Shown piece after piece: positions 18,994-27,630 of a stretch of 64,000 bases of DNA. The stretch is from Ureibacillus xyleni. GTDB taxonomy: Bacteria; Bacillota; Bacilli; Bacillales_A; Planococcaceae. The stretch lies in assembly GCF_900217795.1 (NCBI RefSeq), contig NZ_OBMQ01000001.1:363011-427010 (forward strand). The letters are read 5' to 3'. Both the position numbers and the translations under genes were made by a program. The first letter of the stretch is position 1, and each line of letters opens with the position of its first letter. The notes beneath the pieces were generated by a model. It made no database searches. It was not told the origin of the DNA and was given only the letters and a program-made list of their open reading frames with translations.

Positions 18994-19931
18994 GCTTTAT
19001 GGTGATTCAAGATTTAAAAGTCCATTATCCTGTGCGCGGTGGGATTTTTAATCAAGTGGTTGATTATGTTTATGCAGTGGATGGCGTTTCAATGGAATTT
19101 GAAAGTGGTAAAGCTTATGGTCTTGTGGGGGAATCGGGATGCGGGAAATCAACAACGGGAAAGGCGATTGTTGGCTTAGAAAAAATTACTTCTGGAAGAG
19201 TGATTTATGAAGGAATCAATGTAACGAATAAAAGAAATAATCGAAAATCAACCTTCAACCGAGAAGTACAAATGATTTTCCAAGATGCGCATTCAAGTTT
19301 AAATCCTCGAAAAAGGGTACGAGATATCATTGCAGAGCCAATTCACAATTTTTTAAAACTGTCACCAAAGGAAGAAGAGCGAAAAATATGCGAATTGCTT
19401 GAAATTGTTGGAATGCCAGAAGACGTTAAATATAAATATCCCCATGAGTTTTCAGGGGGACAAAAACAGCGATTAGGGATTGCAAGGGCCATTGCGACAA
19501 ATCCAAAATTAATTATTGCTGATGAACCAGTTTCAGCACTGGACATATCTGTACAGGCCCAAATATTGAATTTCATGAAAGATATCCAAAACGAATTTGG
19601 GTTAAGTTATCTTTTTATTTCTCATGATTTAGGGGTTGTAAAACATATGTGCGACTACATATCGATTATGTATAAAGGTCGATTTGTTGAAACAGGGACA
19701 AAATTTGATATTTATAATAATCCACAACATATTTATACTAAACGACTACTTTCTGCCATTCCACAAGTTACACCAATCGGACGAGAAAGACGGAAACGCG
19801 AACGTATTAAAGTAGAAAACGATTATCGGGAACAATATAAAAATTACTTTGATGAAAAAGAAAGGGTTTTAGATTTAATACCCATCACCAGTACACATAA
19901 TGTGGCTGCTTTACCTAAGGGGGTGATTTGA
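18990..19931 (+). CDS. Oligopeptide ABC transporter ATPase, OppF/DppF type
   Basis: The 313-residue ATPase has Walker [10 protein letters not shown], signature FSGGQKQR and Walker B LIIADEPVSALD, and the N-terminal KVHYPVRGGIFN typical of F subunits. ATG 18990 overlaps the D stop codon (ATGA) and is preceded by AGAGGAGG. The C-terminus ends without the cysteine-containing oligo-HPY tail. The permease gene follows directly. Confidence 0.9.
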   Translation: MSFMVIQDLKVHYPVRGGIFNQVVDYVYAVDGVSMEFESGKAYGLVGESGCGKSTTGKAIVGLEKITSGRVIYEGINVTNKRNNRKSTFNREVQMIFQDAHSSLNPRKRVRDIIAEPIHNFLKLSPKEEERKICELLEIVGMPEDVKYKYPHEFSGGQKQRLGIARAIATNPKLIIADEPVSALDISVQAQILNFMKDIQNEFGLSYLFISHDLGVVKHMCDYISIMYKGRFVETGTKFDIYNNPQHIYTKRLLSAIPQVTPIGRERRKRERIKVENDYREQYKNYFDEKERVLDLIPITSTHNVAALPKGVI

Positions 19932-19933
19932 CA

Positions 19934-20896
19934 ATGTGGAAAATAATTGTTCGCCGTTTTATTCTCATGATTCCACAATTATTTGTCTTAAGTCTCCTTG
20001 TTTTTTTCTTGGCTAAATTTATGCCGGGTGATCCTTTTACAGGCTTAATCACCCCCCAAACTGACCCAGCCCGGCTTGAGGAGTTATCTGAAAAAGCTGG
20101 CTTAAATGATCCGTGGCCAGTTCAATATGTTCGTTGGATTGGCAACGCATTGCAAGGGGAGTTTGGCATCAGCTATACCTTTAAAAGGGATGTGGCTGAA
20201 TTAATCGGTGAAAGGGCATTAAACACATTTTGGCTTTCCTTACTAAGTGTCATTTTACTTTATACCATTGCAATTCCTTTAGGCATTTTAGCGGGACGGT
20301 ATCATAATTCTCGATTGGATAAAACGATTATTCTTTATAGTTTTATTACATATGCCATCCCGACGTTTGTGCTATCGCTATTGTTTCTATATCTATTTGG
20401 TTACAAACTAGAATGGTTTCCTACAAGCGGGAGTGTGGATATTGAGTACAGTTCTGGTACCATCCAATACTATTGGAGTAAGTTGCATCATATTCTTTTA
20501 CCTACTATTACGTATGCCATTCTTGGAACAACAGGAATCATTCAATTTTTACGTTCTGAAATTATTGATGCCAAAGCAATGGATTATGTTCGCACCGCAA
20601 GAAGTAAAGGCATTCCTATAAAGAAAGTTTACACAAAGCATATTTTTCGAAATAGTTTATTACCGATAGCGGCATTCTTAGGTTTTACCATAACTGGATT
20701 ATTAGGTGGGTCTATTTTTATCGAGACGATTTTTGGATATCCTGGGATGGGGCAATTATTTATTTCGTCCATAGCTTCGAGGGATTATAGTGTAATCACT
20801 GCTCTTGTAATGTTATATGGTTTTTTAACACTTTTAGGAAGTTTGTTATCAGACATTATTATGAGCATTGTGGACCCGCGCATTCGAATCGAATAG
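19934..20896 (+). CDS. Oligopeptide ABC transporter permease, OppB type
   Basis: The 320-residue permease has six predicted membrane helices, the N-terminal FAKFMPGDPF motif of OppB/DppB proteins, and the EAA loop around DYVRTARSKGIPIKKVYTKH. ATG 19934 is preferred to TTG 19928 because of its nine-base distance from AAGGGGGTG. The last bases of the F gene overlap the possible TTG start. It forms the membrane channel with the C subunit. Confidence 0.9.
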   Translation: MWKIIVRRFILMIPQLFVLSLLVFFLAKFMPGDPFTGLITPQTDPARLEELSEKAGLNDPWPVQYVRWIGNALQGEFGISYTFKRDVAELIGERALNTFWLSLLSVILLYTIAIPLGILAGRYHNSRLDKTIILYSFITYAIPTFVLSLLFLYLFGYKLEWFPTSGSVDIEYSSGTIQYYWSKLHHILLPTITYAILGTTGIIQFLRSEIIDAKAMDYVRTARSKGIPIKKVYTKHIFRNSLLPIAAFLGFTITGLLGGSIFIETIFGYPGMGQLFISSIASRDYSVITALVMLYGFLTLLGSLLSDIIMSIVDPRIRIE

Positions 20897-20911
20897 TTAG
20901 GGGGTTAGTAG

Positions 20912-21811
20912 GTGGTGGCTAAACGGAAGCGCAAAAAATATAAAAACTCTCCACCAACCGGGTTACAAGTTATTTTTCGGGAGTTTTTAAAAGATCGAGT
21001 TGCTTTCTTTTCTTTTGTTTCACTTGTTGTAGTGATAATTGGTGTTTTTTTATGGTCCTATCTTTTTATTGACCAAGAAGCGTTAATGCGGATTAATTTG
21101 CAAGATCGTTATTCAGAACCGGGAGAAAAGTTTTTATTTGGAGCTGACCAAGGTGGGAAAGATATACTTGGGCAAATTATTGTCGGTGCTAAAAATTCTA
21201 TTTTTATTGCCATCTCCATCACCATAATAACTGGAGTTTTTGGGGTTATTGTTGGGTTAATTTGCGGATACTTTGGAGGATGGATCGATAATTTGTTTAT
21301 GCGATTGATTGATTTTTTCATTACGATTCCATCATTAATGTTAATTATTGTTTTTGTTACCGTGGTTCCAAAGTATACTGTCGCGTCTTTTATTTTTATT
21401 ATGAGTATGTTTTTATGGACAGGTACTGCGCGGCTTGTTCGATCAAAAACTTTAACGGAAAGTAGACGAGATTATGTGCTTGCATCAAAAACGCTCGGAA
21501 CAAATGATTTCGTCATCATGTTCAAAGGCATTTTACCTAATTTAAGTTCCATTATTATAGTGGAATTGACATTAAACTTTGCCGGAAATGTCGGCATTGA
21601 AACAGGACTTTCCTATTTAGGATTTGGACTTCCAATGTCTACCCCGTCACTTGGAACCCTTGTTAGTTATGCTAATAATCCACTCGTATTGCAACAATAT
21701 TGGTGGGTGTGGCTGCCGGCATCTCTATTCATTTTGTTCATGATGTTGGCAATCAACTATGTTGGTCAAGCTTTGCGCAGATCAGCAGATGCTAAACAAC
21801 GATTAGGATAG
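20912..21811 (+). CDS. Oligopeptide ABC transporter permease, OppC type
   Basis: The 299-residue permease has a basic N-terminus, a first membrane helix near residues 32-52 and the periplasmic FGADQGGKDILGQII segment typical of OppC/DppC. An EAA loop follows (RDYVLASKTLGTNDFVIMFKG). GTG 20912 has TTAGGGGG seven bases upstream. The next gene is the binding protein, so the operon order is D-F-B-C-A. Confidence 0.9.
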   Translation: MVAKRKRKKYKNSPPTGLQVIFREFLKDRVAFFSFVSLVVVIIGVFLWSYLFIDQEALMRINLQDRYSEPGEKFLFGADQGGKDILGQIIVGAKNSIFIAISITIITGVFGVIVGLICGYFGGWIDNLFMRLIDFFITIPSLMLIIVFVTVVPKYTVASFIFIMSMFLWTGTARLVRSKTLTESRRDYVLASKTLGTNDFVIMFKGILPNLSSIIIVELTLNFAGNVGIETGLSYLGFGLPMSTPSLGTLVSYANNPLVLQQYWWVWLPASLFILFMMLAINYVGQALRRSADAKQRLG

Positions 21812-21859
21812 TCCTTGGCACCATTAATTTTGCCAGTATATACACTAGGGAGGGATATT

Positions 21860-23668
21860 ATGAAAATAACTCGATGGATAATACTAGCACCCATAATATT
21901 AACCTTGCTAATTTTAGCAGCCTTTAGCCGTGTTGATGAAACGTTAATAATCAAGACAGAGGATGAAATGATAGAAACTGCTGCTCCAAGTTCACATTCA
22001 CCATTTGAAATGTCGGTAACAAATAAAGGGAAGCCAATTGATGGAGGAGTATTAAAAGTTGCCATGGTGAAAGATGAGCCGTTTCAAGGAATCTTTTCTT
22101 GGGAGCTTTATGAAGATGGTTATGATGCGGATTTAATGTCATGGGCATCGAATTCACTTTTTGAAGTGGATGAAAACTTCATGATTACTAATGAAGGAAT
22201 AGCATCAATGTATGTAGATCAAAAGAATAACAAAGTAACTGTCACAATACGAGAAGGTGTGAAGTGGTCTGATGGGAAACCGTTAAAAATTGAAGACGTC
22301 ATCTTGCCATACCATATCATTGCACACAAGGACTATCCTGGTGTGCGGTACAATACAGAATTCCAAAATATTATTGGGGTAAAAGAATATCATGAAGGAA
22401 AAGCAGATACAATCAAAGGCATTAGAAAAGTTGATGATAGGACAATTGAAATAAGCTTTAAGCAACTATCCCCATCTATTTTCTATGGTGGTGACGGTTT
22501 ATGGACATATGCGGCACCAAGTCATCAAATTGGTCATATTCCAGTTGAAGAGTTAGTGCAATCGGATGCTGTTCGTAAAAATCCTGTCACTCTAGGAGCT
22601 TTTAAAATTGATAAAATTGTCCCTGGGGAATCTGTTCAATATGTGAAGAATGAGCACTACTGGAAAGGTGAGCCTAAGCTTGATGGAGTATTAGTAAAAG
22701 TTGTTCCATCTAGTTCGGTTTCTGTAGCAATCGGCACAGGGGATTTTGATATTATCCAACATTTCAATGCAACGAAAATGCCGGAAATCGAAAACTATGA
22801 CAATATCACGATTTTAGGCCGGCCCGAACTTTTTTATTCTTACCTTGGATTTAAAGTAGGGAAGTACGATTATACAAAAAATACCGTTGTAACCGATTTA
22901 GAAGGCTCAAAAATGGGGGATGTGAACTTACGGAAAGCGATGGCTTATGCGTTAGATATCGAACAAGTTTCTGAAGTGCTCTATAATAATTTGCGAGTGC
23001 GGGCAAATTCTTTGATTCCACCAGTTTTTGAATCGTTCCATGATGATTCTTTAAAAGGATATGTATATGACCCGGAAAAAGCACAGAAACTTCTCGATAA
23101 AGCTGGTTATATAGATGTGGATGGAGACGGTTTCCGCGAAAATCCAAAGGGCAAAAAATTAGAAATAAAATTAGCCTCCATGGCAGGTGATTCCACTCAG
23201 GAAGAAATCACAGCTTACTACTTACAAAACTGGAAAGATGTTGGGTTAAATGTAACGTTAACAACAGGGCGTTTAATAGAGTTTAATTCTTTTTACGATA
23301 TGGTAAAAGCAGATCATCCTGAAATTGATGTTTTCATGGGGGCATGGGGGACAGGAACTAACCCTTCGCCAGCGGGATTGTATGGAGCAGCTGATCAATA
23401 TAATTTTAGCCGTTACACTTCCGAATTATTAGAAACGACAATTCAAAATATTGATTCACCACAAGCATTTGATAAATACTATCGTGCAAAACAATTTAAG
23501 AATTTCCAAAAACATATTGAAGAAGTAGCAACAACTGTTCCAATGCAATTCCGTTACGAAATTTATCCGATAAACAAGCGTGTAAAAAACTATAGTATAG
23601 ATTTAAAAAATCCAACAGAACTTCATGAAATTGAACTGATTGCGAAAGAACCATTTGCATCCAAGTAA
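21860..23668 (+). CDS. Peptide ABC transporter substrate-binding protein without a lipobox
   Basis: The 602-residue protein of the OppA/DppA family starts at ATG 21860 behind AGGGAGGG. Motifs include VTIREGVKWSDGKPL near residue 130 and LRKAMAYALDIEQVSEVLYN. The N-terminus is a hydrophobic anchor (about residues 6-25) with no cysteine, whereas most Gram-positive homologues are lipoproteins. It is therefore probably tethered by an uncleaved helix or secreted. It delivers peptides to the OppB-OppC channel encoded upstream. The exact ligand is unknown. Confidence 0.88.
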   Translation: MKITRWIILAPIILTLLILAAFSRVDETLIIKTEDEMIETAAPSSHSPFEMSVTNKGKPIDGGVLKVAMVKDEPFQGIFSWELYEDGYDADLMSWASNSLFEVDENFMITNEGIASMYVDQKNNKVTVTIREGVKWSDGKPLKIEDVILPYHIIAHKDYPGVRYNTEFQNIIGVKEYHEGKADTIKGIRKVDDRTIEISFKQLSPSIFYGGDGLWTYAAPSHQIGHIPVEELVQSDAVRKNPVTLGAFKIDKIVPGESVQYVKNEHYWKGEPKLDGVLVKVVPSSSVSVAIGTGDFDIIQHFNATKMPEIENYDNITILGRPELFYSYLGFKVGKYDYTKNTVVTDLEGSKMGDVNLRKAMAYALDIEQVSEVLYNNLRVRANSLIPPVFESFHDDSLKGYVYDPEKAQKLLDKAGYIDVDGDGFRENPKGKKLEIKLASMAGDSTQEEITAYYLQNWKDVGLNVTLTTGRLIEFNSFYDMVKADHPEIDVFMGAWGTGTNPSPAGLYGAADQYNFSRYTSELLETTIQNIDSPQAFDKYYRAKQFKNFQKHIEEVATTVPMQFRYEIYPINKRVKNYSIDLKNPTELHEIELIAKEPFASK

Positions 23669-23671
23669 TGT

Positions 23672-23708
23672 AAAAGAGTTGCTCCTTTTACCGGAACAAC
23701 TCTTTTAT
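23672..23708. terminator. Bidirectional terminator between the binding protein gene and degV
   Basis: AAAGAGTTG-C-TCC pairs with GGA-A-CAACTCTTT. The stem is bordered by A-rich and T-rich runs and serves two converging genes. Confidence 0.85.
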
Positions 23709-24560
23709 TTAATAGTCTTTATCTGTAAAGAAAATGGCAATGGTCCCTGGTCCAACATGGGCACCAATTACGGCACCAATCAGCGTCATTTCAAATGATT
23801 TTGGCTGTAGTTTATCTTGAATTAAAGCTTTCACTTCATTGGCGAATGTTAAATCGTCACCGTGACTTATACCGACCACTTTATTTGAAAAATCACCGCC
23901 GCGCTCATGCATAATCTCGATTATTCGGTTAATGGCTTTTTTACGACCTCGAATTTTTTCAAGAGGAATTAATTTACCATCTTCAACGTGTAAAATAGGT
24001 TTAATGCTCAATAAGCCACCAATAAAGGCACTTGATTTTGAAAGTCGTCCACCTGCAGCTAAATAATCTAAATTTTCAACAGTAAATAGGTGGGTCATAT
24101 GCTGAGTAAAGTGATTGATTTTTTCGATAAGGTCCGTATACGTAACTCCCTCATCCCGTAATTTTACTGCCTCTTTTACTACTAAGCCGCATCCTAATGA
24201 AGCACATTTTGAATCGATAATTTTAAGCTTGAATTCTGGATATTGCTCTCGAACTTGGGCAGCAATCATTACTGCTGTGTTGTATGTACCAGATAAGTTT
24301 GATGAAAAGGCAATATATAATCCTTCTTCTTTGCTTTGTGCTAGTTCCTCGAATTTTTGTAAAAATAACTCTGGTGAGACTTGAGAAGTTTTTGGAACAG
24401 CCCCTTGACGCATTGCATCATAAACTGTTTTCGGTTCAATTTCTACGATATCATTATAATCTGTATCATTAATGTCTACTCTTAATGGAAAAAGTTCAAC
24501 ATTGTTTTGTTCAAAAAATTCCTTTGGCAAATCACTGCCACTATCTGCAAATATTTTCAT
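23709..24560 (-). CDS. yitS: DegV-family fatty-acid-binding protein (FakB-like)
   Basis: The protein has 283 residues from ATG 24560, with AAGGAGGT upstream. A longer in-frame start lacks such a site. DegV features are visible: IFADSGSDLP at the start, TSQVSPE near residue 75, SSNLSGTYN near 103 and a C-terminal GAHVGPGTI segment. Members bind one fatty acid and present it to the fatty acid kinase FakA for incorporation into phospholipid. yitU lies about 80 bases upstream on the same strand. B. subtilis has yitS in the same neighbourhood, so that name is used with moderate certainty. Confidence 0.85.
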   Translation of the reverse strand: MKIFADSGSDLPKEFFEQNNVELFPLRVDINDTDYNDIVEIEPKTVYDAMRQGAVPKTSQVSPELFLQKFEELAQSKEEGLYIAFSSNLSGTYNTAVMIAAQVREQYPEFKLKIIDSKCASLGCGLVVKEAVKLRDEGVTYTDLIEKINHFTQHMTHLFTVENLDYLAAGGRLSKSSAFIGGLLSIKPILHVEDGKLIPLEKIRGRKKAINRIIEIMHERGGDFSNKVVGISHGDDLTFANEVKALIQDKLQPKSFEMTLIGAVIGAHVGPGTIAIFFTDKDY

Positions 24561-24643
24561 ATATTCAGTACCTCCTTTAGACATGAATGAGCACCTTTAC
24601 TTATTGTCATTCTATGGTGAGGGCTTTGGGAAAAGTTCCTTGG

Positions 24644-25453
24644 CTATAACTTTAATCTATCAATTAAAAAGTTAGCAATACCGTCCTCGTTATTACTTGA
24701 AGTAGTGATCTCATTAGCAATACTTTTCAGTTGAGATATACCATTCGACATTGCTACTCCAATTCCTGCATAATCTATCATTTCTAAATCATTATCTTCA
24801 TCGCCAAAAGCTATGATTCTGTCTCTTGGAATGTTCATTTCCTTTGCAATCAGTGAAATGCCAACTGCTTTACTTAACCCTTTGCGCACAATTTCAATAA
24901 TATGAAAAGGTGCTCCCCAACGACGATGTTCGATTAATTCAGCATGAACATCCTCTAAATGATTACGAATAATTTGAACCTTATCTTCCTCGGCATGTAT
25001 AAGTAAACTTGTTGGGTCTTCGTTTAAACTGCCTCTTAAATTTCCGATTGTCACACGAGGATCGCCCATTTTAAACATATCCATCATGGGGCTATTTTCT
25101 AAATGAATAAACACATCGTCCATCACTTCGGCAATTAAGTTTTCGTATTGATATTTATCCACTGAATCAACAACATCGTGAACTACTTTTAAATCAACTG
25201 GAGTATGAACTGTTTGCCAGGATTTATTTTTAGGATGATGTACAAGCGCACCATTAAAGTTAACAATTGGCGTTGTTAACATTAATTCGTTATAATACAA
25301 CTGACTTGCACGAAATGGACGGCCAGTCGCAATCATAACTTGATGTCCTGCTTCCTTTGCTTTAAAGAGTGTCATTTTCGTTTTTTCTGAGATTTTTTGA
25401 TGATCTGTTAAAAGCGTACCATCTAAATCTAACACAATTAAATGTTGCTTCAT
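24644..25453 (-). CDS. yitU: HAD-family phosphatase YitU (Cof type)
   Basis: The 269-residue protein starts with the HAD motif I VLDLDGTLL (Asp9 nucleophile, Asp11) and has motif II ATGRP, motif III Lys near residue 195 (GLSKAVG) and motif IV FGDEDNDLEM. The cap is of the Cof type. B. subtilis YitU dephosphorylates the riboflavin precursor 5-amino-6-(5-phosphoribitylamino)uracil and can hydrolyse flavin mononucleotide. The gene is divergent from yitV, as in that species. Confidence 0.87.
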   Translation of the reverse strand: MKQHLIVLDLDGTLLTDHQKISEKTKMTLFKAKEAGHQVMIATGRPFRASQLYYNELMLTTPIVNFNGALVHHPKNKSWQTVHTPVDLKVVHDVVDSVDKYQYENLIAEVMDDVFIHLENSPMMDMFKMGDPRVTIGNLRGSLNEDPTSLLIHAEEDKVQIIRNHLEDVHAELIEHRRWGAPFHIIEIVRKGLSKAVGISLIAKEMNIPRDRIIAFGDEDNDLEMIDYAGIGVAMSNGISQLKSIANEITTSSNNEDGIANFLIDRLKL

Positions 25454-25593
25454 GAAGGAATTCTCCTTTCTATCTTAATGATTTTATCCTAAATGGATAA
25501 ATTTAGTCAAAAAATTGTTATTGTACGATTTTAATAAGTGTTATTTTATTCTTTGCTTTACATGAATTAGATATACTTGAGGAGATGGTAAAA

Positions 25594-26358
25594 ATGTATG
25601 TTCAAAATGATATGTGGCAAGATATACCGTTATTACATGTTTATGATGAGAAAATGGATGAACATACACCAATCGTCATCTTTTTACATGGCTTTCAAAG
25701 CGCAAAGGAACATAATTTGCACTATGCATATCAACTTGTAAAAAAAGGGGTACGTGTCATTTTGCCAGATGCAAAACTACATGGAGATCGTTCAGAAAAT
25801 TTGTCTGAAGGAAAGATGAACTTACACTTTTGGGAAATTGTTTTAAATTCAATTCAAGAGGTAGGAGTGCTTTATAACGAATTGCTTTCAAGGGAATTGG
25901 TTACATCCGGAAAAATCGGTGTTGCAGGGACTTCCATGGGTGGCATAATAACATCAGGTTGTTTAAAAAAATATGAGTGGATTTCAGCAGCAGCTATTTG
26001 TATGGGTGCTCCAGGATTTGTAGAGTTATCGAACTATCAATTAAATCAATTTGAGTCAATTGGAGTAAAATTACCAATGACATCAGAACAAAAAGATCAA
26101 CTCCAAGATTTATTGGCTGAATATGATATTACAAGAGAGCCCGAAAAATTTAATCAACGTCCAGTTCTTTTTTGGCATGGTGAAAAAGATACAACGGTTC
26201 CTTTTAAAAATACATATCATTTTTATATGCAGTTACGTTCATACTATGTGCAAGCACAAGACCATTTAAAATTTATTGTATCACCAAATGATGGGCATAA
26301 AGTACCGCGAGAAGGTGTTATTGTTGTTACGGATTGGCTTTCTCAACATTTGGAATAA
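25594..26358 (+). CDS. yitV: Alpha/beta hydrolase, YitV-like esterase
   Basis: The protein has 254 residues from ATG 25594, nine bases after GAGGAG. An alpha/beta-hydrolase core is shown by FLHGFQSAKEH near residue 33, the nucleophile elbow GTSMGG, and a late Asp (HGEKDTTVPF) and His (NDGHKVP). Homologues are annotated as esterases of unknown substrate. yitW follows 56 bases later, so the two are probably co-transcribed. Confidence 0.85.
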   Translation: MYVQNDMWQDIPLLHVYDEKMDEHTPIVIFLHGFQSAKEHNLHYAYQLVKKGVRVILPDAKLHGDRSENLSEGKMNLHFWEIVLNSIQEVGVLYNELLSRELVTSGKIGVAGTSMGGIITSGCLKKYEWISAAAICMGAPGFVELSNYQLNQFESIGVKLPMTSEQKDQLQDLLAEYDITREPEKFNQRPVLFWHGEKDTTVPFKNTYHFYMQLRSYYVQAQDHLKFIVSPNDGHKVPREGVIVVTDWLSQHLE

Positions 26359-26414
26359 AGTTTAACCTTTGATATGATGAAGTTAGCACTATTGAGAAAG
26401 GGGAAAAGGTGAAT

Positions 26415-26729
26415 ATGGCAATAAGCGAAGATATGAAAGAAAGCATTCTTGGAGCGCTGGAAAACGTAATCGACCCTGAGTTAGGTATTGATATCGTTAA
26501 CTTAGGTTTAGTATACGATGTCGATTTAAATGACGAAGGTTTAGCTACGATAACAATGACATTAACATCAATGGGTTGCCCACTAGGACCAGTTATTGTT
26601 GATCAAGTGAAAACGGCTTTAAGTGAGCTTCCTGAAGTAAAAGATAGTGAAGTAAACATTGTATGGCAACCAGCATGGTCAAAAGACATGATGTCACGCT
26701 ATGCAAAAATGGCCTTGGGTATAAGATAA
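26415..26729 (+). CDS. yitW: MIP18/DUF59-family iron-sulfur assembly protein YitW
   Basis: The protein has 104 residues from ATG 26415 behind a purine-rich site. The DUF59 signature is clear: VIDPELGIDIVNLGLVYDV, then the conserved Cys in TSMGCPLGP and the WQPAWSKDMMS motif. Family members such as SufT help mature Fe-S proteins. The neighbouring fnr gene encodes an Fe-S regulator, but it is transcribed towards yitW and is not part of the unit. Confidence 0.9.
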   Translation: MAISEDMKESILGALENVIDPELGIDIVNLGLVYDVDLNDEGLATITMTLTSMGCPLGPVIVDQVKTALSELPEVKDSEVNIVWQPAWSKDMMSRYAKMALGIR

Positions 26730-26735
26730 AACAAA

Positions 26736-26766
26736 TAGTCGTAGAGAATTTTGGCTCTACGACTAT
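26736..26766. terminator. Terminator between yitW and fnr
   Basis: TAGTCGTAGAG pairs with CTCTACGACTA. The run TATTTGTTTT follows on the minus strand, so it suits fnr best, but both genes end here. Confidence 0.75.
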
Positions 26767-27459
26767 CTAATCAATTCTGCAAATAGTTGATGGGCAATTT
26801 TCACAACAAATCGCTTGTTTCAAAAAACTAATATTCATAATCGTAATGTATCCTTTATCAAAACTGATAATCTTTTGCTTTTTTAATTCATTCAACATCC
26901 GATTAATCATTTCACGACTTGTGGAACAGAGGTTAGCAATTTCAGTATTTGTTAAAAAGTGTTTGATTAAAATTTTATTATCTTCTAAAGGCTCTCCATA
27001 TGTGTTTGCTAAACGTATTAACGTTGAATACAGCGCACCTTTTTTTCCATGTAAAATAAGATCCCGTAATAGACTTTGATTTTTTAAGTTTTCATTTTGT
27101 AGCCACTTTAAATATTCAATCATTAAAGCGGGTTTTTGTGTTAACATCATTTCTAGTGAATCTTTACTTAGCGCTAATAATTCCGTATGAACATTTGCTT
27201 TTGCAGTTGTTGATCTAACTGTTGTTTCACTAAATAATGGGCATTCCCCAATAATGCTTTGACTACCGCAAATTCTAAATGTAATTTCCTTTGCATCTTC
27301 TGTTTCCTTACTAATTTGAACAGTTCCTTCTTTAATTAGAAGAATTTCTGTGGCACACTCACCCTCTTGAAAAATATTACTTCCTTTTTCAACCTTAATT
27401 AATGAACCGTGTTCTTCAAACAAATGAATTATGTCAATCGGCAATGTATCAACTACCAC
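26767..27459 (-). CDS. fnr: Fnr, oxygen-sensing 4Fe-4S Crp-family regulator
   Basis: The 230-residue protein has an N-terminal cyclic-nucleotide-type barrel, a dimer helix and a winged helix with the recognition segment STSREMINRMLNELKK. The C-terminus carries Cys219, Cys222 and Cys227, and Asp133 lies in RDLILHGKKG. These four match, at a constant offset of eight, the B. subtilis Fnr cluster ligands Cys227, Cys230, Cys235 and Asp141. It should therefore activate anaerobic genes when oxygen is low. The start is GTG 27459 behind AAAGGAAG. It is divergent from clpB. Confidence 0.9.
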   Translation of the reverse strand: MVVDTLPIDIIHLFEEHGSLIKVEKGSNIFQEGECATEILLIKEGTVQISKETEDAKEITFRICGSQSIIGECPLFSETTVRSTTAKANVHTELLALSKDSLEMMLTQKPALMIEYLKWLQNENLKNQSLLRDLILHGKKGALYSTLIRLANTYGEPLEDNKILIKHFLTNTEIANLCSTSREMINRMLNELKKQKIISFDKGYITIMNISFLKQAICCENCPSTICRID

Positions 27460-27560
27460 GCCATCACTTCCTTTTAAGTAGATGCAAAATCAAACAAGTA
27501 TTTGAAATACATCATAACATATTTTTTTTCTTTCTCGTAAAAACTTTATAGTGTGAATTT

Positions 27561-27612
27561 TTGCATTTCCTACTCAAACATCTTATAATCAAATTAGTCA
27601 AAAAAGGTCAAA
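27561..27612 (+). promoter_or_regulatory. Sigma-A promoter and CtsR operator of clpB
   Basis: TTGCAT (27561-27566) and TATAAT (27584-27589) are separated by 17 bases. A direct repeat AGTCAAA-AAA-GGTCAAA at 27596-27612 matches the CtsR heptad operator (RGTCAAA-N3-RGTCAAA) and covers the expected transcription start. The class III heat-shock repressor CtsR would thus repress clpB until stress. Confidence 0.85.
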
Positions 27613-27630
27613 GTTGAAGAGGTGTAAATA

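Noticed and set aside
27548-27566. TGTGA at 27552, considered as an Fnr site between fnr and clpB.
   Set aside because: Only one half-site is present; the expected TCACA partner six bases away is missing.
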